A stretch of DNA of 64,000 nucleotides. Source: Mycteria americana. Lineage: Eukaryota > Chordata > Aves > Ciconiiformes > Ciconiidae. The notes under the pieces were generated by a model, which was given only the letters and a program-made list of their open reading frames with translations, did not search any database and was not told the DNA's origin. Shown piece by piece: positions 11,567 to 25,400 of the stretch; position 1 is the stretch's first letter; each line of letters begins with the position of its first letter. The stretch spans positions 128,937,577 to 129,001,576 of the forward strand of contig NC_134365.1 in NCBI RefSeq assembly GCF_035582795.1, read 5' to 3'. Both the position numbers and the translations under genes were made by a program.

Positions 11567-14265
11567 CGGGTAAATATACCTGAGTGGTATAACATAGGAA
11601 CTGTTTATAGCAAGCAGCAACCATGTCTGGAAAAGAGCATCTGTGAGATGAAAACCACACACTCCAGTTTAGAGACAGTAATTATTGACAGATGTCCAAT
11701 ATCTTCCCTATCCACTCAGATTTAGATATTTATGTGTTTCTATTAATTGTGTGGGTTTTAACATAGCAAAATGAGCAAAGCTGTGACAAAGCTACATGAC
11801 CTTTTATAAGCACATAGATAACTGGCACAAGGGGAAAAAGCAGTGTCTTTTAATTAGTACTTCTGTGTTTCAGCATTCTTGGATTTCTTCTTTGTGAAAT
11901 CCTAAATAGTGGAAGCACCATAAAGTGTGTTTGGAGGAAGTGGTGGGAGAAAAGTAAAATGGAAGCTAAAGGAGCAAAAGGCACTGAGTGATCAGAGAAC
12001 ACTTTATGCTCTTGTGTCCCGCCAATAAAGTGAGAATGCCCTCTCTGAGTTGGCTTTTTGCCAAGTCCTACAGAGGTTTTAAAGTCATCACACTTAAAAT
12101 AACTAGCAACATAAGCAGGTTTTAGCATTCATCATGAAGTTTCACCTGTTATTTGCTCAGCCTGTCTGTAATATAAGGCACCTTTTTGTTAAAAATTTGG
12201 ATCTGGGCATAATTCAGTGGGCTCAGGTGAAATGTTGCTGGTTTTGACGATTCCCCAGTGGAAGGCTATAATGCCAAGAGATAGTTCTCCTGAGTTCTGA
12301 GGTTTTTAATGAGAGTAGTAGCTGATAAAAATAGACAAGCACAAGTAAGAAAGAGTCCAATAAACAATAACAGTGCTTTTCTCGTGACTGCTTCTGAAAT
12401 ACTGGGCAGCATTCAGCAGTATGTTAACTAGAAAGATATTGATCAATTAGAGAGAATTTAGCAAAGAACAACAAATTAATTACTAGAGGACAATGAGGAT
12501 TTAGGAGGTGGATGAAAGGTACTAAATTAGCTATGTGATGACTAAGCAAAGCAAGGAATGGTGTTCAGATAAACCTCTTGAATTTGCTCAGGTTCAGTGT
12601 CTGAGGTAGTGCTGTGTGGTTCATATGACAGAGAATGTATATCAGGTCAAAAAGATGTCACATTTGCTTATGTGAGAAGGACGAGCCATCATTTCCAGGA
12701 GGGGCAGGGGAATGTGCCTGCTAGCAGGACTGAGGCAGCTGCAGGGCAGCTGGGCAGCCTTTGCAGCTGAATGGCATGCAGCTAGCTGCGGCTCTGTGCT
12801 TCTGCCTCCCTCCTGCTCTGGGATGCCATGTGTCAGATGCATCTGTGCAGAGATTCATACATGGTCCTGATGCTGCATTGCAAATGGCCCCACAGTAAGG
12901 CCTTCGCCGTATGGGAGTGTGAAGAGGGGGCAGCAGTATGAGTCCTATGCAGAGTGTGTAAGATTTGATGGGTGAGAGGAGTGCGAAGGTTGCTAGCTGT
13001 ATGCAAAGAGAGAAGTATTTAATGCTGTAAGGGAAGATATAGCTAAGCATAAAATAAAGAAATTAAAAAATTAGGCTATCAAAAAAAACAAACCACAGCA
13101 AAAGACACAAAAGTGAGTTCTGCTGAGGAATTGTCTCCTGAGAGAATCTGGAGGATGATTCACCACTGGTATTTTTAACATTATTCTGTATGAAACACTA
13201 GAAAGTGTGCTTTTGGGACTAAGCCTCCCTTAGCAGAGAAATGGGCTTCATGATCAATGAATCTTCTCTGATTTTAATGTCTGCAATTTTCTGAGTATAT
13301 TCTAAACACTGTTCATATTTCTGCCCTGGAAGGTGCTGATGCTGAGGGAGAAGAATCTGTGTACTGTTCCCATGAAAACAGTAGAGTGCAATGAAAAAGA
13401 TCTTGTGAGTAATAATTAGAGCTATTAGCTAATAGACTGATAATATTTTTCTCATTATGTGGGGTGGGGAGGGGGAGAAAGAAAGCAGGCAGGCCTCATG
13501 CCAGAAGCTCTGAGTCACAATTAAAAGTTATGCCCTATCTTGCAGCATTTCCCTTTTATGGTGCCTGCCAGTTGTGTCCCCAGTAAGATCAAGTGAATGT
13601 AACACTGCAGTTTCTTCCCTGTTGCACCGTATCTCCTCTTCTGTGCACACAGAGAGAGAGCAAGCACAACCTTTCTATACTTAAACTGTCAGGTATTAAC
13701 CCTGTGTGATTTTTTCTTTCTACCTTATCCCAGAGAAGTCACAGAACTTTCTGTGCTTTTGCAAGTGAGAGACAAGTCACAAACACAAATTACAGCCTTA
13801 GACGTGCCCTTTCTTCCCAGGAGCAGGGAGGGAGCTGTTGTAGGAGATGGAAGATAACTGAGCTCTTCAGCATTCAGCAGCTGAAGGCTTGCCATGAAAT
13901 TCCTTCATGGGCCTACTTCACATCTTCTGCCTGGATGCTGATTCTGCAGGGAGAGGGAAGTCACTAGTTTGGGCTCTGCCCTAGAGTCCTTTCCTCTCTG
14001 CACTCATACACAGCCCAGGAAGAGTCTGGCATTATGAGGATTCCCTGCTTAGTCGCTATTTCCCAAGTCTGATGCAGACAAAATTTTCTTTCTGCTCTTC
14101 TCAAGCTTCTCTGTATGTTTTTGGTTGTTTGCCATCACATTTTCCATTTTTTCCTGTTACTCATCTTCCAGAAAAGATCACATTGATTTTCAACCATGGT
14201 GCATACATATATACATGTGTATCTGTTAAAAGGAGAATAACATGACATGTGGCAAACACGTAATC
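11567..14265. other. Unassigned non-coding DNA
   Basis: Mostly AT-rich. A GC-richer patch at about 12680-12920 has CAGCTG-rich sequence, and a purine/G-rich tract lies at about 13460-13492 (three G runs and then AGAAAG). No defensible gene, RNA or repeat family. Confidence 0.55.
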
Positions 14266-14326
14266 TTACAGAATCACAGAATCGTATAGGTTGGAAAAGA
14301 CCTTTAAGATCATCAAGTCCAACGGT
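14266..14326 (-). mobile_element. CR1 LINE 3' tail remnant
   Basis: Read on the minus strand this is the last ~60 bp of a CR1 element: the terminal TTGGACTTGATGATCTTAAA motif, then a GGTCTTTTCCAACC-type segment and a decayed ATTCTGTG/ATTCTGT octamer tail. The same end is seen at full length in the copy ending at 9599. It is very strongly 5'-truncated. Its inner end coincides with an inverted repeat and lies next to a tandem duplication. Confidence 0.87.
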
Positions 14327-14340
14327 AATTTGGACTTGAT
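14312..14340. repeat. Perfect 10-bp inverted repeat at the CR1 tail edge
   Basis: ATCAAGTCCA at 14312-14321 and its exact reverse complement TGGACTTGAT at 14331-14340 are separated by 9 bases. The left arm is the inner end of the minus-strand CR1 tail. The right arm is the same CR1 terminal motif in the opposite orientation, so this looks like a small foldback of CR1 sequence. Confidence 0.9.
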
Positions 14341-14450
14341 GGTGGCCATCACTTGATGACTTAGTGATAGTGATTATGGGACTGGGACTGGGATGGTGAT
14401 AGTGGCCATCACTTGATGACTTAGTGATGGTGATTATGGGACTGAGGAGG
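14341..14450. repeat. 60-bp tandem duplication (about 1.8 copies)
   Basis: The segment starting GGCCATCACTTGATGACTTA at 14344 recurs at 14404, exactly 60 bp later, and stays near-identical through GATTATGGGACTG. Few differences (for example GATAGTG versus GATGGTG) indicate a recent origin. On the minus strand it encodes an apparent peptide repeat (ITITKSSSDGH), which is a by-product of the duplication and not a gene. Confidence 0.92.
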
Positions 14451-17400
14451 CAATAATAAATTGTGACCAATTCTTATGATCAGAAGATGACCAGGGGATG
14501 ATATGTGTCTAGTTTGCTGTAACAGCTCAAGCTGGCACTGAAGTCACAGCATGAATTGTAGCGACGCCAGTGACATTGGATTCCTGGAACTATTACTTGT
14601 ACAACTATCCATCTCTTTCGCATGTTTTTGGCTTTCTCAGTGGTCTACTTTTTAAACCACACTGATAGAATAAAAACAGAGGGAGTTCTCGTTTTGTACT
14701 TATAAATATTATAAGTTCTGTAATGCTTATCTTGCTTATTAAACTCTTGAAGTGTTTATCAAGTAGGCAGGAGTGATGTTTTGTGGATCAACTGGTGCAA
14801 ATTTGGAGAGCTCCTCGTAGCCTCTAGGATGAATCTAGATGCCACTAACAAAAAAAGACTCACTAACTTTGAATAAAAATCTTTCTGTCAGCTTGAATGA
14901 TAGGTGATGCATAGCTAATCATAACTGTGCTAGCAAATCTGTCAGCTCTGTTTTATCTAGAAAGTACAGCCTTTTGCTCATAAAGGTTAAACTGCCACTG
15001 TGACTTCTTAAAATCTGTTCTCCACAGCTGTGCTAGAAGTTAAAATCCAGCTGCCTGTGTGGTTTAACAGTTTAACAGATAATATATATTATTTTTTATT
15101 CCTTCTGGGGCTTGGAAACTGAAATAGCTTAAAAGATTTATATTTGACATTCTAGGGTGTCTCTAGCAGTTCTGTGTTGTTTCTCACTCCAGCTCACTCA
15201 GAGTTGTCTCAAAACTTTATCACAAAAATTCAGTAGGTTCATATATAAGATTGGCTTGGGTTAAGGCCCAGGAGATCAAGATGGAGATAGCAGTAAGAGT
15301 TTGTTCAGTTTCATGTAATTGTCCTATTATACCACAGAAATCCAGTCTCTGAATTGAATGTAACTTCTCCTCTATAAAAATAATTCTATACCTGCCAAGA
15401 GCTGCAATAGTGTGATAATGTCCCAACGATACGGGTTGCCACATGATTTATTTTCTAGTAGTTAAAATTCTAGGGTCATTAAGCGGGAAAGCAAAAGGAG
15501 AGCTGTTTTAAATGTAATTGTTTTAGCATTATATTTCCCATGTAACCAATACAGCAAAAGTTTGTTTATTTGACTGTTCACATTTATTTTGGCATGAAGG
15601 GGTCTTTAATTTAATAAGGGAATATTTTTTAACCTATAAATTCAATGCAGACAGTAGAATTGAATTTATTACATGAAACTGAGCAGCAGATAACTTTTAA
15701 TGTGTTTTCAGTAACTTTCCTTAGTAACACTAGCATATGGTGTTTTCTTATCAGAAGTCAATTGTGAAATCTTTCTTCTAGTCAAAATATAGGAGTTAAA
15801 ACCACGAATGAGAAGAACTTAGGAAAAATAATTGTATTAAAAATGGTTCTTCTAATCTAGACAAAGTGTAGCAAGATGGTTCACCCACATATCTCCTGAT
15901 GATAAAGAAAAGTAGTTTGAAAAGTCTGTATTTTGAAATTAATATTTTTGCTCCTCATGTAATTAATACAGACATTAATCTGGTATATAGGACATTGTTC
16001 CTTATTGGCTGTTAATGTTATCATCTGCCATATAAAAAGAAAGGCTTTATAGTAGAACTTTGTCAAAATCAGAAAGAAAAACCTAAATCTTTTGCATGTA
16101 GAGTGTGCTACACAATTTTAGTCCTAATTTTGATCACTTATGTCAATGAGCCATTTATCAACTCTACCCTAGTGTACTTAGTAGCTTTGCAGTCATGGAG
16201 TAGCAGTGCGAAGGGTTCAATAAAAGTGGGGAAAATAAAGGGAGCTACTGATGGTAGATGCTTTGAGCTATAGTAAAATTGGAGGACACTAATATCCCAT
16301 CAATACTTCTTTTTAGGCTTTTGTCCTAATTGACCTTTGTCCTAATTCATAAACGTGATCCCTGCATTCGTTTTTTTAAGCACATAAAAATGCCCGATCT
16401 TCCAAAGTGGACTGGAAGATTGTATTTTTTTCTCCCTTGTTTTTCCTAACACAGTTATAGTCATTATTAGAGCTCCCCTGCCAAGTTTCTATTATATTCA
16501 GACAACTGGACTTGGATTCATTTTCCTCACAAGGCAGTCTGCTGTGCTAATGGCCAAGCAATCAGGTCACCTTTTAAAACTACCAACGTAGTGTTTGATT
16601 GGCAGATATGTATATTAAAAATAATGTTCTCTTTATGGCTTTTATTTTCTACTGTGCTCTAGTATCTTTCTTCACTGGCTAGTTTATTAACTGTGGGAGT
16701 GTATGTACATGAAAATAATACTGTCCCTGATCCCTTGCCCTACTTGTAATATTCCTCACTAAGCTCTCTTTTTCAAAGCCAGTTATATGCTGAACTTTAA
16801 ACACTGCCTTTCCAGCTCTTTTCAGTTGTACGAAGCTGCTCCGTTACCCTTCCAGCTCAATTCGTAGCCTTCCCTCCTGTGAGCCAGGGCTCTGTCAGTT
16901 CGGTTTCCATCCTCGGCCTCGCACCCTTGCCCACCAGTGACATAACAGAGAAATAGCAGGCTGGATATTACCTCTTCTGGCCTCTCCTTTAGTGATAGAT
17001 ATAACCATTAAATGGCACCCTGCCTCAGGCTGGGTGGCCACAGAATTTTCTCCGCATTGCAATATGCACTTTGCTGAACAAGAAAGACCAGACTTCTGAA
17101 ATGGCTCTGCAGGTGGTTGCCAGGAGGGAATATATATCTCCTAATCAGGTCTTAGGCCTGAGTCTTTTCAAGCTATACTTAAGTGCCTGGGATAGTGCTG
17201 GGATGGACTTTGATACAGATAAAGGCAGAGGATAACCTATAGGTGAATGCTGGGACTGTAGAGATTATGGTCCCATTGTTTCTTCCTAGCTTTGTATATT
17301 TGAAAGTAGAGTAAGAGACAGCCCAGGTCAGTTGGTTCTGCTGTTGGTTAAAGGTAGCTCTTAGCTACTCCGGTGCAACACTTTCAAGATCACGGAAATC

Positions 17401-18886
17401 CCATGAGGGATCATTCCTAAACATGGAATCTGTCCTGAAGACGAAATACAACCATGAGTTTATTGACCAAGATCAGCACCTCATTAAAATAAGTGGTAGG
17501 AGAATGGTGCAGGAAACTGAATGCTTCCCCTTTTTGCCAATGGGTCACCAAACAAGTAACCAGCCAAAATTCCTTCTTAGTTACAGAAGGGAATATATTT
17601 TTTAAGGTTTTGATAGCTGCTTCCTCCACCAGTTCAGGGTCCTTCCCTATCTATACCATATTCTGGATTTCCCTTCAGTTTTGTTGGATCTTAACTTCTG
17701 TGTGTCTTTTTAGGTTGGTTGCTGATTGTTGCTATACCTTAGCACTGATGTCCTAGGATAACTTTAATGTATGTCAGTACACAACCAGGGTAGTTGCCAT
17801 TTAGTTGTTTACTACGTGGCAATCAGCTGAAGAACAAATCACATTTAGTTTGGAAGGAAAGGTTAAAAAGTCACTTAAAAAATTTTGGCAGCTACTTTCT
17901 TGAATTTTGCATTCTTTAAATGCTTTTAATGTCCACAACTGAAATACGTAATTAACATTCATTTTTTGTGACATTTTCATTGCAGTGACACAGGGCTGAG
18001 CCACAGAACCCTCTGCCCTGTGCCTAGTTTGACAAAATATGATCCAAAATAAAACTCTCAATTCTGCATGCTCATTAAAATGGTCCTTGTCCTAATAATC
18101 TAGATAAAAGTCAGAGAAATGATTGCTTAGTGCTTTCCCCTACACTTGCAAAGAAGATCTAAAGAAGGGTCTCTGTCATGTGAATAAAAAAATCCTCTCC
18201 CTATTTTCTTTAAAGGCTTTAATTTTCTCATTATCAGAATAGCTTACTTCATATCTTCTTCCCATTATCAAGGCTTCAGGATACAGACTAGCAGCAATTT
18301 AAAATCGCCCTTTTACTTGCGTACCTACTAACAGAGAGATGCAGGCAATCTTCTGGTGCACAGATTCACCTTCTCTTACTACTTTTTGTTGTGACTTATC
18401 CACTGCCCCCTGAAAATTAAGATTCTCTTCATTCAACTGGAGAATGCATTATTTTCCTATTTTCAGCTGACTAAAATCAGTATATTTTGCAGAAATCAGG
18501 ATATTTTGTGTTAAATATAATGAGTAGCATCTAAGCCAGAAAAAAAAAAAAAAAAGACTGTCTGATGTTTGAATTTATTTCTATGGCAAAAAGGTAAAAT
18601 AAGGAATAATAATGAGTAACAACAGTAGCAAAGCTATGTATTTGATCCACTTCTTCCTTCCAATACTGGCAGTTCCTTTCTGCATGGGACTTTCAGATCT
18701 CAGTTTTATCTAATGGAAGCATTTCAGTACACCACAGGGTTAGTCTCTACAAACAACATTTGACATTTATAAATGTCTTGAAACTAAAAGGGAATAGCAA
18801 ACAACTCTTTCGATATGATTCAGGCTTCAATGTAAATAATGTCTCATCTAGTTAGAAGCAACGTTGTTTAATAGACCTTTTCCACG
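14451..18886. other. Unassigned non-coding DNA
   Basis: AT-rich DNA, with a moderately GC-richer stretch at about 16800-17060 and an A16 run at 18540-18555. Open frames are below 90 codons with no recognisable domain. I see no RNA gene. The A run has no LINE-like or retrogene-like sequence upstream that I can identify. Confidence 0.6.
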
Positions 18887-19497
18887 TGTACTGGGTCTGG
18901 CTGGGATGGAGTTAACTTTCTTCATTGCAGCCCATGAGGTGCTGTGCTTTGGATTTGTGGCTGAAGCAGTGCTGATAACACACCAAAGCTTCGGCTACTA
19001 CTGAATAGTGTTTGCACAGTGTCAAGGCTTTCTCTCCGTTTCCCACTCTGCCCTTCTCTCCCTGCCCACATTCAGTGAGTAGGCTGGGGGTAGACAAGGA
19101 GTTGGGAGGGGACATAGCTAGGACAGCTGACCCAAATTGACCAAAGGGATATTCCATAACATACGATGTCATGCCCAACAATAAAAGCTCAAGGAAAGGA
19201 TGAGGAAAGGGGGACATTTATGGTTATGGTGGTCTTCTTCCCAAGCACCTGTTAGGTGTGCTGACTCCCTGCTTTCCAGGAAGTGGTTAAACATCTTCCT
19301 GCCAATGGGAAGTATTGCATGAATTCCTCTTTTTACTTTGTTTGCGCATGCAGCTTTTGCTTTCCCTATGAAACGGTCATTATCTTGATCCAAAAGGCTT
19401 CTCGCCTTCCTTCTATATTCTCCCCATCCCACCAGAGAAGGGAGTGAGCAAGTGGGTGGGTGAGCATTTGGCTGTTAGCCCAGGCTAACCCACCACA
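18887..19497 (+). mobile_element. Solo LTR, diverged ERVL-like
   Basis: About 611 bp, beginning TGTACTGGGTCTGGCTGGGA and ending CTAACCCACCACA, so it has the TG...CA ends of a retroviral LTR. The first ~300 bp align by eye with the LTR at 55844: GGCTGGGATGGAGTTAACTT, then GCTTTGGATTTG, GCTGATAACACACC, GGGAGGGGACATAGC and ATTCCATAACAT. AATAAAAGCTC at 19180-19190 sits where the other LTR has TATAGAAA, so it is more likely the TATA-like core promoter than a poly(A) signal. The 3' half differs from the other copy, which suggests another subfamily. Flanks (CCACG left, TCAAG right) give only a weak candidate 5-bp duplication, consistent with age. No internal retroviral sequence is attached, so it probably arose by LTR-LTR recombination. 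The ERVL assignment is inferred. Confidence 0.8.
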
Positions 19498-22400
19498 TCA
19501 AGTATTACTGCTAGAATCAGTTTCAGAAATTTCTGGACATATAAGTTCAAGAAACAACTCTACAGTTTGATGGGGTTTTTTTTTTTGCCTTTTTTTTTTT
19601 TGCCCCATGTGTGGAAGTTCTATGATTCAGTGATTGACCCCGTACCTACTATTATCACTCTGGTCCTAGTTTTTAGGTACATGTTGGAGTCCTTGGATAA
19701 ATATTTGGAATCCAAATATAACAGAATTCTGGAACAGTATCTCCAGCAATATTTTTAAGGCTCAGTCATATGTTTTGCTGATCAGTAGAAAGAGCCTAAC
19801 AGCAACTGGTGGATCACTTTCAGTTAGCTGGAGTGCTTGGTATTTCTGGCTAAAGATGAGACTAATCACTCTGCAAGCAGCAACCATTTGTAATAAAAAG
19901 AAGGGTAAATTTTAAATTATGCTTAAGTGATTGTGACTCCTAGGTCCTTCTGAGAGACTGAGACCTAACTTTAACTCCCCATATCACTGGCCAAAAATAC
20001 ATTTAGGCTCCTTGGTAACTTACACTTTTTTTAAAATATACTTTGCAAAAAGTATATTCAGACTTTTTGCAAATGTATCTGGTCCCCTTGCAAAGGTAAT
20101 TTAAGAGAGAGTCAAGCTGTGTGGGAAGTCTAAGTAGTTGTGAACATTTGCTACTGAATTCATTTCTTAGATATCTGATCAAATACAATGATATGGCCAT
20201 CGCATAAGGCTAGAAAACCTTCCATGTTCCCCTGCTCCCAAAAGGTTTACCAACACATGTGCAAATGGATAAGCTATAAGCAAAGCTCAATAAAACAGTA
20301 TGGATTTTGGGGGGCTCAGCAGCCACAGCTCTCTTGCCTTCAACAGAAATGGGAGATGCTAAAAAGTTCTGAAAATCTTGAAATGTGTTTACCTTAGTAG
20401 ACCCAACTTGATAGCTTCTCAGAAAAAAAGTTTCTGCAGTTTTTTTGCTCTTGGCAAACAGTGGTCCCTACCATTCATAAACTTCATACCCTTGCAAACA
20501 CTCCTGCGCAAACTGTTAAGCCTAATTGACATATTCATGAGTCACAACACCAGCCGTTAACCAAAATCATAAACACTGCACGTGGTGACTCCGTGCGCAG
20601 GGAGGTGGCAGGACAAAATTCCAGCAGCATTGCTAACATTTTTATATAGTGCCAGAGGTGTGCACGGCATTGTGTGAAGGCAGGACCCTTTTCCTGTGAT
20701 TACAGGGAGATCAGAGCACTGTAATGCCATGCCTTGTATGCCCATGCATGATAGGCAGAGTCTGCATTTCCAGCAGGAAACAGAGAAATGGAGGGCAGGC
20801 AGAAAGTGTTTTAATTCTCGTCTTGGAACCATCAGATTAAATGATAAACGACCATCCCCAGAACACACGAGGTTTGTGGCAGAGCACAGAATTATGCTGT
20901 AGTTTCTTATGAACCAGATTAATACATTTCTTAGTGGATTGCCCTTCTTTTAATCAACTGAGACACCTCAGCATTGAATCAAAATGGAATGAAAGACAAC
21001 CAAATGCACCACAGGCGCTTTTTATTTAGTAACGGTAGTGAATAATTAATTGAATAAATGACAAAAAGACATCACACTTCTTCTAAAAATTAATTCTTGC
21101 TAGTAGATATTTTAAGCAGTTACATTGAATGCCCAAGACAATTACATCACCTGCATTGTTGTGACAGCAAGGAGGAAAGACAAAGGAATAACAACTCAAC
21201 AAAAAGAATGTAAGAATTCTAAATAAGGAAAAAACCTAACAAAATAATGTTGTTTTATTAATAATCCTAATTTTATATACCCATAAAGTGATTTTTAAAT
21301 GAATTATTCATTCTCAGGAAGTAAGCAAAAGAACATTCTGAACTTTTGTGCAAAGACTTCAATTTTGATGAAAATCCAAAGCAAGGACAATAATTTGGAA
21401 AGCCTTCACTTAAATTTTTGCTGAATCTCTCCCGTAACTGTTTCAATTCACTGGAGGTAACTTACATCAGAAAAGCCCAAAGTTCTGAAATCCGAGTTAG
21501 GCTTGGCGTTACATGAAGCAATTAAATGTTGAAATGCTACAGGGGCTGTCTGCAGTGCCTATAATAGGGCTTTTCCAGAGTTCAACTGTTGACTTCGCTT
21601 AGGCGCAACATGTAGTTGGGAGCTTTGAAAATTAAATTATTTATTCTGGAGCCTCAGTGTGTGTTCCATTCCTTTACTTGAGAATGAACACTTCAGCCAT
21701 TCCAGTGTTATTCAAGCTGATGTTGTTCGGTATGTGTAGACACTGCCAGGTCCATGCAGCTTCTGTACTTAGAAGGAGCAATCGCCTTCCCATTGTTTGC
21801 TTTGGCACCCCTGCTATAGGGATGCAATGTATTTTCTACTCAGGGCCAGTTTTACTCTCTGAGGAAATACTGAGGGTAGTAAGGAGATTGCTTTTTTTCC
21901 TTCCTGGAGAGGACAAGGCTGTGCTGTCACTAGAGCCTCATTTTGAAAGACCCTCATAAACAGTGTGCAAGGAAATGTGTATATGTGCTAGAGAAGACAG
22001 ATAGAGATTGCATGTTCAGTTATTCTTGCTCTCTCAATTCTGCAAATCTGCCTAAATACTTGAGAACTGAGTCCCTTCATAGATGTCTCCACTCACTTTC
22101 AGGGTTGTTTCAACAAACTGATATTAAATTCATTGCTGACAAATTAATTAGCTGAGTTAGACCATTTGGTCAAAAAACCACATTAGCTCTCTAGCTCTAC
22201 AGATTTTGGAGAAGCCAATGCCTATGTCAAAGGTCAAATAAACTGAGGGCTGTCAACATACTAGCCACAATGGGAAAAGGCAGATACTGCAAACAACAAT
22301 TTTAATTATCGTAAGAGACTTATATACTATATTAGAACAGTGGGGTACCTCCTTTCCTTAGTTATTTCTCTTTACAGTTACTGAGCAGATATAGTAAAAC

Positions 22401-25400
22401 TGAGCAGGTTTACACTGTTTAGCTGGAAACACAAAGTATATTGTTTCCTGGCATAGATGTGGGGACTAATTTAATCAACTGTCAGGCTAGAAAGTTTGCT
22501 GAGGATCTTAGTGAGTACACAGCTGGCATAGCACAGAGAGTCCTAGCAAGAAATTTGTGGAGCTTTTATATTTTTCTGACAGTTCTGTAATCCAGAAGAG
22601 CTGGCTGTCCGGCTGCTCAAGATTAATTGTTCCTGAAAGTAATAGAAAATGGATCTTTAGCTTTGCATATTACTGCTTATCAAATACAAAATTTTCAAAA
22701 GCTTTTCTCTATCTCCAAAGAGTAGGCAGTTGGTAGTGTCTTTTTCCTAGTTACATTTCATATTCATCAGTGCTGGTAAATCAAAACGCTTCTACTTTAT
22801 ATTGCATACATAAGTGGCCATATACTCATTTGCACATTAATTTATGTAAGGAAATACAATTAAAAGGACTAAAATTTGGAAATGGCAGAACACCTCCATT
22901 GACATTGTACCCCCCTGCTCCCATGCATCCCTGACATCCTTTCTCTGAATATTATAATAAAATTGTTAACCACAGATCACTTACTATTTCCTCTTCAGAC
23001 TTTGGCCTCAGCTAACACACAGATTCCTTGATAATGAAATGGAGGAATGGGATTTTTTTTATAAATCCCTTTTCCTTGTTCATTTCAGAAGCTGATGGGC
23101 AGATAGTGACTGAAGCAGGGAACTGCAGGAACAGAAGACGTGACTTAGTTTTCCTGGGAAAATTAGTTCTATACCTGTCCTTTCTGAAAACTCTGTATGC
23201 AATGATTTGAAACTCGGAGATGTTCTTCATCTTTGGGTGCCTGGTCTGTACCTCTAGGTCTGCTTTGCAAAATGCTGAATGGTTTCAGTTGCTAGCAAAG
23301 TCCATGGGAACTAACCTCTCAATATATAAGTTACTGTGTAATGCTAAAATATAATTTTGACAGTCTGAAGTATTTCACGTTGGACACTCAACGTATTTTA
23401 TTTTAGTCTGTGTCTCAGCTCCCTATCTCTTAAATGGAGATAATGCCCTCAAGTTTCACATGGGTTTTACAATGATGAATGAATTGTCTGCAAAGCACTC
23501 AGATTCTGGGGTGATGAGCACCATAGAAAAGCCCAGGAGGAAATTAATAATTTTGTTTTCAGAGCAGGGCTTGAACAGTGTTTTTTAAATAAGGCCCAGG
23601 GCAACATATTGAACAATGAGTCTAAAAAAAAATATTGAACAGCTGCTAATTAAGTCCTTTTGATGCACTGAGTTAGGTAGGAGTACTCTTGAGAGAACTG
23701 AGTGTGTGATCCTGTAATTAAAGACTACAATTCATATGAAAAAGGTGGCCAAATTAAGGTCATACTGGTAACCTTGATTCTGTCCACTTCTGATTTTTGG
23801 CAACTTAACTTCACAGCCATGATCATATTCTTCTAAAAGAGGAAATGGTGTGTGGATGTAATAGAAGCAAAAGCAAATCAATGGCATGGTGTTGACACCT
23901 ACTTGGTTCACTAACAGAATCGGGACCTTAAGAACCACCCCACATTTCTCTTCTCCTTGGGTTAATTAAGTAAATGACAGCAGCAGCAGGTTGTTTTTCT
24001 CCTGGACCAACACTAAAATGGGGTGAGATACATGTTTTCTTAGACAGCAGCTATGAGTTTTGGGAATCCTAGATTTCATTTCAGACTCTAAGGACGAAAG
24101 TTGGCACCATCTTTCACATCAGCCCCAAACCCCCTTTTAGCCACCTCCTGTCTCCAGTCTGTCTCTCGGATTCCATTCCCACTTTTCTTGCCAAACCTGT
24201 CCTTGTTCTCTAGTCAGTGTTCCTTACCTAATTGATCTTCTATCTTCCTCACAACAGCTGCCATTCCTAATCTCTGTCTCAGGGAAAAACTTCTCAGTTC
24301 ACATAGTTTAAATCAAATTATGATCAAAGTGATTTATCGATTTATTAATGACAGGTCAGGGAACTATACATTCAAGATCAAGGTCAACAACACAATTCTA
24401 GACATTTACAAAATGTTAGTATACACCTGCACATTTCTAAACACCCTTCCAGAGCTCGTGCCCAAAAATTATAGTCACATACAAGTGTGCACACACACAT
24501 TGACACAACCCCTTCCTTCAGGAAAAGCTGGTCACCAGCACATACATCCCTCCTGTGGGTGTGGTTTCCCCTACTTGCACATGCCTCCTGTTAGAGATGA
24601 GGGTGCTCTAGGTTTATGTATGCTCATGCCACTTTTTACAGGCTGCTAATCCACACACCAGTGAGAAAGTCCTTACTGAGGTCACCTGCGCACACCTGAG
24701 GTGCACATCTATTCATCACGCCCCATAGGGACAGTCCACCACCTGGATGCAGGATTCTCAAGGCACCTGACGAAGAGGTTGCTCTGCGTGGACTTGACAG
24801 AAGTTGTGGTGCCAGCGGGGAGACTTCCAGCAGTGTCAAAGCAGGTTTGCTGCTGTTTTCACTCCAAGGTGTCTCCATGCTGTTACAAAATTTCATGCTG
24901 CTTTTATACTTTTTCTCAACTGGACTTCATCTTTGCTTCCAAAGTCTCTTTGTAATTCTATGGTTACTGTTTAATCTGACTGATGATTGTTTTCTTCTTT
25001 AACGGGATCAGTTTGGGACCAAATGTGCTCTTAGGCAGTTTGGAGTGTTGATTTACACACTCTCTCACACTCATGTTTCTGTCTTAACGGCTGTTGTTAT
25101 TCAGACTATGTCAGCAAGGGTGGGCTGTGCAAGCAGCTTCTCATCACAACTTTTTTTTCCCTCCTGGAAACCTTCTCCTAGCCTCCTCGTACTTCCCCTA
25201 CATCTGCGTCTAGTCTCAGTTTTGTAACATGTCCCTCCCTGCAACCCCACTGACTCCCATCACTTCCCCATCACTTTTCCTGACCCTGCTCTTCTTCCTT
25301 ATCCAGGCAGATCCTCTGCTGAAAGTTACCATGAAAGCTGCCTTTGAGAGTGGGGGAAAGAATCCAATCTGGTGGAAAAAAAATATTTCTCTACATCAGA

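Noticed and set aside
11311..11662. Several overlapping 85-100-codon frames on both strands
   Set aside because: All run through the CA/TA/TG microsatellite and translate its repeat units.
14135..14470. Minus-strand frame with a repeated serine/isoleucine peptide
   Set aside because: The peptide repeat is produced by the 60-bp tandem DNA duplication. No protein family is recognised.
19180..19185. AATAAA as a poly(A) signal in the older LTR
   Set aside because: Its position matches the TATA-like box of the related LTR at 55844, so a core promoter element is the better reading.
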